In this document: positions 5,704 through 9,456 of the stretch, in pieces
Layout of the letters: every line of letters begins with the position of its first letter
How positions within the stretch are numbered: position 1 is the first letter of the stretch
Source of the DNA: AC-32 sp035624425
GTDB lineage: Bacteria; Actinomycetota; Thermoleophilia; Gaiellales; Gaiellaceae
Assembly (NCBI GenBank): GCA_035624425.1
Contig: DASPRN010000041.1
Span: 1-9,456, forward strand
Length of the DNA stretch: 9,456 nt
Direction: 5' to 3'
Program-made: the position numbers and the translations under genes
Notes under the pieces: model-generated
Told to the model about the DNA's origin: nothing
The model's input: the letters and a program-made list of their open reading frames with translations, nothing else
Database searches by the model: none

Positions 5704-6174
5704 GTGATCCGGCGGGCCGGGCCGCGCGACGTGCACTTCCTCAAGGACATGCTGCGCCACGCGTACTACTGGCGGGCGACGACGGTGCCCGAGTCGGGCG
5801 AACCGCCCGTGCAGCGCTACGTCGAACGCTGGGGGCGGCCGGGCGACACGGCGCTGGTCGCGATCCAGGACTTCCAGCCGGTCGGAGCCGCGTGGTACCG
5901 GCTCTTCAAGGCGGACAACCCCGGCTACGGGTTCATCGACGAGGAGACGCCGGAGTTGTCGATCGCGGTCGTGCCCAGCAAACGCGGGTCGGGGCTCGGG
6001 TCGGAGTTGCTGGATGCGCTGATGGCGAAGGCGCGAGCCGAGGGGTACGCGGCGATCAGCCTCAGCGTGGAGAAGGACAACCCTGCGGTCTCGCTCTACG
6101 AGCGCCACGGCTTCCAGCGCGTGCGCGAGGACGAAGGCGCCTACACCATGCGCGCCGACCTGGCCGGCGCGTAG
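5704..6174 (+). CDS. GNAT-family N-acetyltransferase
   Basis: A 156-residue cytoplasmic acetyltransferase predicted to move an acetyl group from acetyl-CoA to an amine. The core is visible at ~58-150: beta strands around VGAAWYRLF and ELSIAVVP, the acetyl-CoA pyrophosphate loop KRGSGLGSELLDAL (93-106, R-x-x-G-x-G type), then SLSVEKDNPAVSLYERHGF (119-137), the conserved region where Asn126 and the Tyr132-ERHGF stretch close the CoA site. The N-terminal 50 residues (HFLKDMLRHAYYWRATTVPE) are not generic and may bind substrate. GTG start chosen from the Shine-Dalgarno at 5693-5700. It lies 61 bp after E2, probably in the same transcript. A link to the dehydrogenase, which makes acyl-CoA, is only suggestive. 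Substrate unknown. Confidence 0.88.
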   Translation: MIRRAGPRDVHFLKDMLRHAYYWRATTVPESGEPPVQRYVERWGRPGDTALVAIQDFQPVGAAWYRLFKADNPGYGFIDEETPELSIAVVPSKRGSGLGSELLDALMAKARAEGYAAISLSVEKDNPAVSLYERHGFQRVREDEGAYTMRADLAGA

Positions 6175-6219
6175 CCCTCCGCGAGGCTTGTCTCGCCGCG
6201 GATGAGGTGATTTGCTCCG

Positions 6220-6420
6220 GTGATGGCAATACTCGGCGCAATCGTCGGCATCGTGATCGGCTTCGCGATCGGCGCTTTCTTCACCGAGGTCGTCTTCGCG
6301 AACAACGCCAGCTGGCCGGACGTGATCCCCTTCGCGCTTGCCGTCCTGGGCGGGCTCGCGGGACACCAGCTCGGACGGCAGCTCTCCGCCCGGCGCGCGG
6401 ACCGCACCCGCTCGGCGTAG
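6220..6420 (+). CDS. Small two-span membrane protein, 66 aa
   Basis: Two hydrophobic segments: residues ~3-25 (ILGAIVGIVIGFAIGAFF), rich in Gly and of the glycine-zipper type, and ~34-52 (DVIPFALAVLGGLAGHQLG). A basic tail (RQLSARRADRTR) suggests a cytoplasmic C-terminus. GAGGTGA at 6204-6210 lies 9 bases before the GTG at 6220; the adjacent ATG at 6223 is an equally possible start and shortens the protein by one residue. It sits 45 bp after the acetyltransferase on the same strand. I do not recognise a family. Glycine-zipper two-span proteins are common envelope components of unknown role, and no functional link to the dehydrogenase complex is visible. Confidence 0.65.
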   Translation: MMAILGAIVGIVIGFAIGAFFTEVVFANNASWPDVIPFALAVLGGLAGHQLGRQLSARRADRTRSA

Positions 6421-6509
6421 CCCAGCTCGGGAGCCGCGCCGCCGCTTTGCTTCCTTGCGCCTTGGGGCCACCCCGAACCACCACCCGGCATGAGCGTAAT
6501 CAGGAAAGT

Positions 6510-6525
6510 GTCACGCGTGTGTGAC
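6510..6525. promoter_or_regulatory. Inverted repeat upstream of the E3 promoter, possible operator
   Basis: GTCAC (6510-6514) and GTGAC (6521-6525) are perfect inverse complements 6 bp apart. The centre is about 57 bp upstream of the start expected from the -10 at 6563, a typical activator position. The regulator is unknown. Confidence 0.4.
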
Positions 6526-6562
6526 GCACCTGTGCCGAAAGCGTGAAACCGCCTCCCGTCGC

Positions 6563-6568
6563 TAGGAT
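6563..6568 (+). promoter_or_regulatory. -10 element for the E3 gene
   Basis: TAGGAT, 35 bp before the ATG, with AGGAG (6590-6594) 9 bases before the start codon. The same hexamer occurs upstream of the ABM-fold gene (8407), also about 30 bp before an ATG with a strong Shine-Dalgarno, which suggests a common housekeeping promoter form in this genome. No clear -35. Confidence 0.55.
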
Positions 6569-6603
6569 CGGCCACCCCGAACCCAAGCGAGGAGCCCAAG
6601 ACG

Positions 6604-8007
6604 ATGGATTGTGACGTTGCCGTCCTCGGCGGCGGGCCGGGCGGCTACACCGCTGCGATCCGCGCCGCTCAGCTCGGAGCCAAGACGATTTGCATCGAGA
6701 AGGAGCCGGAGCTCGGCGGCACCTGCCTCCGCATCGGCTGCATCCCGACGAAGGCCTGGGTGCAGACCGCCTTCTTCATCAAGGAGGCCGAGGAGAGCTT
6801 CGCCAAGCTCGGCGTCAGGATCTCCGAGCCGACCCTCGACTTCGCGACCGCGAACGAGTGGAAGGCCGCCGTCGTCAAGCAGATGACCTCGGGCGTCGCC
6901 AGCCTCTTCAAGTCGAACGGCGTCGAATGGGTCAAGGGCACGGGCCGCTTCACCGGCCCGAACACCATCGCCATTGAGGGCGGGGAAGACGTCAACTTCA
7001 AGCAGGCGGTCGTCGCGACGGGCTCCTACCCGCTGCGCCCACCCATCGACGGGCTCGACTCGCACCGCTGCGTCGACTCCGAGGGCCTCCTCGGCCAGAC
7101 CGAGGTGCCCAGGCGGCTGGTCGTCCTCGGCGGCGGGATCATCGGCTGCGAGTTCGCCTCGATCTTCCGCCGCTTCGGCTCGGAGGTGACGATCATCGAG
7201 ATGCTGCCGCAGCTGATCCCGCAGGAGGACGCCGACGCGGCGAAGGAGCTGGCCAAGCAGTTCGGCAAGCGCGGCATCGCGCTCCACCTCGAGACCTCCG
7301 CCGACAGAGTCGAGGACACGGGCAGCGGGCTCGTCGTCCACCACGGGGGTGAGACGACCGAGGCCGATCTGATGCTCGTGTCCACCGGCCGCGGGCCGAC
7401 CGTCGAGAACCTCGGGCTCGAGGAGATCGGCGTCGAGCTCGACAGGCGCACGGGCATCGCCGCCGACGAGCACCGCCGCACCACCCTCTCGCACATCTAC
7501 GCGGTCGGCGACTGCGCGGGCTACTGGCAGCTCGCTCACACCGCCTTCCGCGAGGGCGAGGTCGCGGCCGAGAACGCGATGGGCCACGACGCCGTCGTCG
7601 ACAACCGCGGCGTCCCGCGCCCGATCTACACCGATCCGGAGATCGCCGGCGTCGGGCTGACCGAGGCCGAGGCGCGCGAGCAGCACGGCGACGATGTCTC
7701 CGTCGGCGTCTTCCCCTGGGTCGCGAACGCGCGCGCCGTGATGCAGAACGAGACGGTCGGCTGGGTCAAGTCGATCCACGAGACCCGCTACGGGGAGCTT
7801 CTCGGCGTGGTGATGGTCGGCCCGCACGTCACCGACCTGATCGAGGCCGGCACCGTGGCCCTCGACGCCGAGGCCACGGTGGAGACCGTCGCCGACGGAA
7901 TGGCCGCGCACCCGACGCTGAGCGAAGGAATCAAAGAGGCCGGCCTGCTCGCCCTCGGCCGCGCGATCCACTTCCCGAACAAGCGCAGGGCGCCCGCAAG
8001 TGCCTGA
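6604..8007 (+). CDS. lpdA: Dihydrolipoamide dehydrogenase E3
   Basis: A 467-residue flavoprotein that reoxidises the E2 dihydrolipoyl group and reduces NAD+. N-terminal FAD site: VAVLGGGPGGYTAAIRAAQ (5-23). The redox disulfide is Cys41/Cys46 in GGTCLRIGCIPTKA. The NAD-binding Rossmann motif is VVLGGGIIGCEFASIF near residue 175. The second FAD motif is HIYAVGDCAG near residue 300. The C-terminal interface domain holds the catalytic pair His436/Glu441 in AHPTLSEGIKEA. Length is normal and all key residues are present. A clear Shine-Dalgarno and own promoter suggest separate transcription from the E1-E2 genes, so it may also serve 2-oxoglutarate dehydrogenase or the glycine cleavage system. Starts directly at the FAD strand with no lipoyl domain. 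Position beside E1/E2 supports service to this complex. Confidence 0.96.
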   Translation: MDCDVAVLGGGPGGYTAAIRAAQLGAKTICIEKEPELGGTCLRIGCIPTKAWVQTAFFIKEAEESFAKLGVRISEPTLDFATANEWKAAVVKQMTSGVASLFKSNGVEWVKGTGRFTGPNTIAIEGGEDVNFKQAVVATGSYPLRPPIDGLDSHRCVDSEGLLGQTEVPRRLVVLGGGIIGCEFASIFRRFGSEVTIIEMLPQLIPQEDADAAKELAKQFGKRGIALHLETSADRVEDTGSGLVVHHGGETTEADLMLVSTGRGPTVENLGLEEIGVELDRRTGIAADEHRRTTLSHIYAVGDCAGYWQLAHTAFREGEVAAENAMGHDAVVDNRGVPRPIYTDPEIAGVGLTEAEAREQHGDDVSVGVFPWVANARAVMQNETVGWVKSIHETRYGELLGVVMVGPHVTDLIEAGTVALDAEATVETVADGMAAHPTLSEGIKEAGLLALGRAIHFPNKRRAPASA

Positions 8008-8019
8008 AGCGCCACGGCC

Positions 8020-8188
8020 GGGGTCTGACCCCCGCACGTCCGGGGTCTGACCCCGGCGAGCCCAACGTAGGCTTCGGCCCGCGCGATAGCTACTAGCACG
8101 CTCGGGGTCTGACCCCACGCACGCCCGGGGTCTGACCCCGGGCGAGCCCAACGTAGGCTTCGGCCCGCGCGATAGCTGCTAGAACACC
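8020..8188 (+). repeat. Tandem duplication (~84 bp unit) carrying four copies of a 13-bp palindrome
   Basis: GGGGTCTGACCCC occurs at 8020-8032, 8042-8054, 8104-8116 and 8127-8139. The four copies are two pairs, each followed by the same sequence: a 37-bp block at 8055-8091 is repeated exactly at 8141-8177. The two units (8020-8103 and 8104-8188) differ by a few substitutions and two single-base gaps, so the duplication looks recent or maintained. The palindromes are 6-bp arms around one T, and adjacent copies could pair with each other. The block starts 12 bp after the E3 stop and ends at the next gene, filling the whole 184-bp gap. It resembles REP/REPIN elements; a terminator role for E3 is possible but no T-run follows. 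Confidence 0.85.
8180..8185 (+). promoter_or_regulatory. Possible -10 of a leaderless promoter for the 61-residue gene
   Basis: TAGAAC, 6 bases before the ATG at 8192, with no proper Shine-Dalgarno. The last base departs from TANNNT. The upstream repeat unit carries the near-identical TAGCAC at 8094-8099 with no gene behind it. Weak call. Confidence 0.3.
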
Positions 8189-8191
8189 AGG

Positions 8192-8377
8192 ATGAGCATC
8201 GTCAACCGCCGCAACGCCGTCATCGGCTGGGGCGTCTGGAAGGTCAGCAAGCGCGTCGTACGGAGGAAGCCCTCCGAAGGAAGCCGCCTGAAGACGCCGT
8301 TTCTCGCGGCCAGCTTCGCCGGCCTTGTCGGCGCCCTGACCTTCTGGCGCAAGCACCGCGGCCGCGAGAGCTCCTAG
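8192..8377 (+). CDS. Small single-span membrane protein, 61 aa
   Basis: A 61-residue protein: a basic N-terminal half (MSIVNRRNAVIGWGVWKVSK, then RVVRRK), a hydrophobic segment at ~35-52 (TPFLAASFAGLVGALTFW) and a charged tail RKHRGRESS. Its basic, Trp-containing start followed by one span ending FWRK looks like a conserved type of small actinobacterial protein rather than a random frame. Codon use (high GC at third positions, Lys as AAG) also supports it. It starts immediately after the tandem repeat block and is followed after 62 bp by the ABM-fold gene, which has its own promoter. No function can be assigned. Confidence 0.62.
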   Translation: MSIVNRRNAVIGWGVWKVSKRVVRRKPSEGSRLKTPFLAASFAGLVGALTFWRKHRGRESS

Positions 8378-8406
8378 CCAACGAGCCCGCGCCGCCGAGC
8401 GAGGCG

Positions 8407-8412
8407 TAGGAT
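8407..8412 (+). promoter_or_regulatory. -10 element for the ABM-fold gene
   Basis: TAGGAT, identical to the hexamer before the E3 gene, 27 bp before the ATG at 8440. Between them lies GGAGGAGG (8427-8434), a near-ideal Shine-Dalgarno. GGAGGCCTCC (8430-8439) is a perfect palindrome overlapping it and touching the start codon. Confidence 0.55.
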
Positions 8413-8439
8413 CGGGAGACCCGACCGGAGGAGGCCTCC

Positions 8440-8751
8440 ATGTACGCACGCGTCATCACGTTCTCGGGTGCCGAGTCGTCCAAGCGCGAGCCCGCGCTGG
8501 AGATGATCCGCGGCACCGTCATCCCGATGCTGCGCTCCTATGACGGCTTCGAGGGCTACATCAGCCTCATCGACACGGACCGGAGCCGTGCCAAGGCGAT
8601 CATCCTCTGGGAGAGCAAGGACGCGGCCGACGCCGCCGAGGAGACGCTGGAGGAGCGCCGGAAGGGCATGACCGCCCAGCTCGGCATCACGATCGAGTCG
8701 ATCGACCTCTTCGAGGCGCCGGTCGTCGAGCTGGAGGGCGCCAAGGTCTGA
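8440..8751 (+). CDS. ABM-superfamily (dimeric alpha/beta barrel) protein, 103 aa
   Basis: A 103-residue protein with the ferredoxin-like dimeric barrel pattern: first strand YARVITFSG (2-10), helix REPALEMIRGTVIPMLRSYDG (16-36), strands GYISLIDTDRSRAKAIILWES (39-59), helix DAADAAEETLEERRKGMTAQL (61-81), last strand ITIESIDLFEAPVVEL. The P-x-L-x-x-x-x-G-F-x-G-Y and A-x-x-I-x-x-W-E-S pattern is typical of the antibiotic-biosynthesis-monooxygenase-like superfamily (PF03992). That superfamily includes quinol monooxygenases, haem degraders and many members without known activity. No catalytic residue can be read with certainty, so the monooxygenase name should not be taken as function. Strong Shine-Dalgarno 5 bases from the ATG; monocistronic between promoter and convergent gap. 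Confidence 0.8.
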   Translation: MYARVITFSGAESSKREPALEMIRGTVIPMLRSYDGFEGYISLIDTDRSRAKAIILWESKDAADAAEETLEERRKGMTAQLGITIESIDLFEAPVVELEGAKV

Positions 8752-8758
8752 ACACGAG

Positions 8759-8777
8759 GGCCGGAGCCGGTCCGGCC
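8759..8777. terminator. GC hairpin after the ABM-fold gene
   Basis: GGCCGGA and TCCGGCC form a perfect 7-bp stem around a 5-base loop, 8 bases after the stop codon, in the 116-bp gap before the convergent aminotransferase gene. No T-run follows, so this would be a non-canonical terminator, as is common in GC-rich actinobacteria. A weaker ATCTC/GAGAT stem (8802-8819) followed by TTT may serve either strand. Confidence 0.35.
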
Positions 8778-8867
8778 GGCTGCGGCGCCCAACCGGACCG
8801 CATCTCACACGGGAGAGATTTCCGGTGAGGTACTCCGGCCCCCGCCAAGAGATCGGCCGGACCAGGC

Positions 8868-9456
8868 CTAAGCCTGAGTAGTTCCTTCGTTCGAGCGAGG
8901 CTGGAGCGCTGGAGCAAGCCGTTCCAGCCCGAGCTCGAGGCTCTCCTCGGTGACCGCCAGGCTCAGGCGCGCCCAGCCGGCGCCGCTCGGGCCGAAGCCC
9001 TCGCCGGGCGCGACTACGACCCGGTGCTCGGTGAGCAGCTGGTCCGCCGTCAGGCCGGGCGGGAGCTCGAGCCAGACGTAGAACGTCCCCTCGCAGGTGA
9101 GCGGCCCGAGCACCTCGCGCACGCGGTCGCGCCGTCGCTGGTAGGTGTCGCGCCGCTCGGCGACCGAGTCCTGTGGCCCCGTGAGCGCCGCGATGCAGGC
9201 CTCCTGGATCGGCCGGAAGATCCCGACGCGGACGTGGTCGTTGAGCAGGTTGACCCGCTCGACGATCTCCGCGTTCCCGACCACGAACCCGACCCGCCAG
9301 CCGGCCATCCCGTACGACTTGGACATCGAGAACATCTCGACGCCGACCTCCTTCGCGCCCGTCGTCGCGAGGAAGCTGCAAGGCGCGCGCCCGTCGAAGA
9401 CGAGGTCGCCGTAGGCGAAGTCGTGCACGACGGCCGCTCCGGTCCGCCGGGCGTAG
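8868..9456 (-). CDS. Class I/II PLP-dependent aminotransferase, N-terminus beyond right edge
   Basis: Minus-strand gene visible for its C-terminal ~195 residues; the frame is open at the window edge, so the true start is outside, and the GTG near 9428 is internal. HDFAYGDLVFDG holds the Asp that pairs with the PLP pyridine nitrogen and a nearby Tyr. SMSKSYGMAGWRVGF holds the Schiff-base Lys (codon 9318-9320) in the standard S-x-S-K-x-x-x-M-x-G-W-R signature. WARLSLAV near the end supplies the Arg that binds the substrate carboxylate. The form is closest to the alanine/LL-diaminopimelate/N-succinyl-diaminopimelate aminotransferase group; substrate cannot be settled from this half. It is convergent with the ABM-fold gene. 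The tail after residue LAPAL (PRSNEGTTQA) is probably disordered. Confidence 0.92.
   Translation of the reverse strand, partial: YARRTGAAVVHDFAYGDLVFDGRAPCSFLATTGAKEVGVEMFSMSKSYGMAGWRVGFVVGNAEIVERVNLLNDHVRVGIFRPIQEACIAALTGPQDSVAERRDTYQRRRDRVREVLGPLTCEGTFYVWLELPPGLTADQLLTEHRVVVAPGEGFGPSGAGWARLSLAVTEESLELGLERLAPALQPRSNEGTTQA

Noticed and set aside
3828..5750. 640-codon open frame on the minus strand across E1 beta and E2
   Set aside because: Antisense shadow of two genes with clear catalytic motifs; high GC removes stop codons from other frames, and its product is Arg/Gly/Ser-rich without domain pattern.
8020..8139. Four short repeats as a possible CRISPR array
   Set aside because: The 13-bp units are palindromic, spaced 9, 49 and 10 bp apart, and the intervening sequence is itself repeated; no cas genes are present.
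6562..8151. 529-codon open frame on the minus strand across the E3 gene
   Set aside because: Antisense shadow of dihydrolipoamide dehydrogenase; its start lies in the repeat block and the translation is low-complexity Asp/Arg/Leu/Ala.
8440..8751. Naming the ABM-fold protein an antibiotic monooxygenase
   Set aside because: Only the fold is supported; there is no biosynthetic cluster nearby and no diagnostic catalytic residue.

Overview
The window is very GC-rich, with strong G/C preference at third codon positions, few AT-rich islands and several genes that appear to lack Shine-Dalgarno leaders. Together with the mix of conserved small proteins this suggests an actinomycete-type bacterium, and I would guess the class Thermoleophilia (Gaiellales/Solirubrobacterales-like). 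That placement is inference; no rRNA or other taxonomic marker is present.

Layout. Positions 1-813 hold a minus-strand operon of three small membrane-associated proteins: a 42-residue protein, then a 135-residue proline-rich single-span protein, then a holin-family protein cut by the left edge. Each gene overlaps the next by a few bases. Divergent from it is argR (948-1433), the arginine-responsive repressor. A 124-bp convergent gap with an unusual G-run cluster follows, then a minus-strand gene (1558-2199) of unknown function whose protein is an internal duplication.

The core is a 2-oxo acid dehydrogenase cluster on the plus strand: E1 alpha (2337-3308), E1 beta (3301-4281), E2 (4440-5642), a GNAT acetyltransferase (5704-6174), a small two-span membrane protein (6220-6420) and dihydrolipoamide dehydrogenase E3 (6604-8007). 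E1 decarboxylates a 2-oxo acid (probably pyruvate; acetoin or a branched-chain acid cannot be excluded) and loads the acyl group on the E2 lipoyl arm. E2 passes it to CoA and E3 reoxidises the lipoyl group to make NADH. E3 has its own promoter and Shine-Dalgarno. The E1 genes overlap tightly, but E2 sits behind a 158-bp gap filled with palindromic repeats.

Downstream of E3 is a striking intergenic block: four copies of a 13-bp palindrome inside an ~84-bp tandem duplication that ends at a 61-residue membrane protein gene (8192-8377). An ABM-fold protein gene (8440-8751) follows. A class I/II aminotransferase on the minus strand (8868 to the right edge) is truncated by the window.

I found no CRISPR array, RNA gene, transposase or defence island. 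The most unusual content is the two families of intergenic palindromes, the closely spaced divergent promoters that look leaderless, and the duplicated-domain orphan protein. Metabolically the window is ordinary central metabolism.
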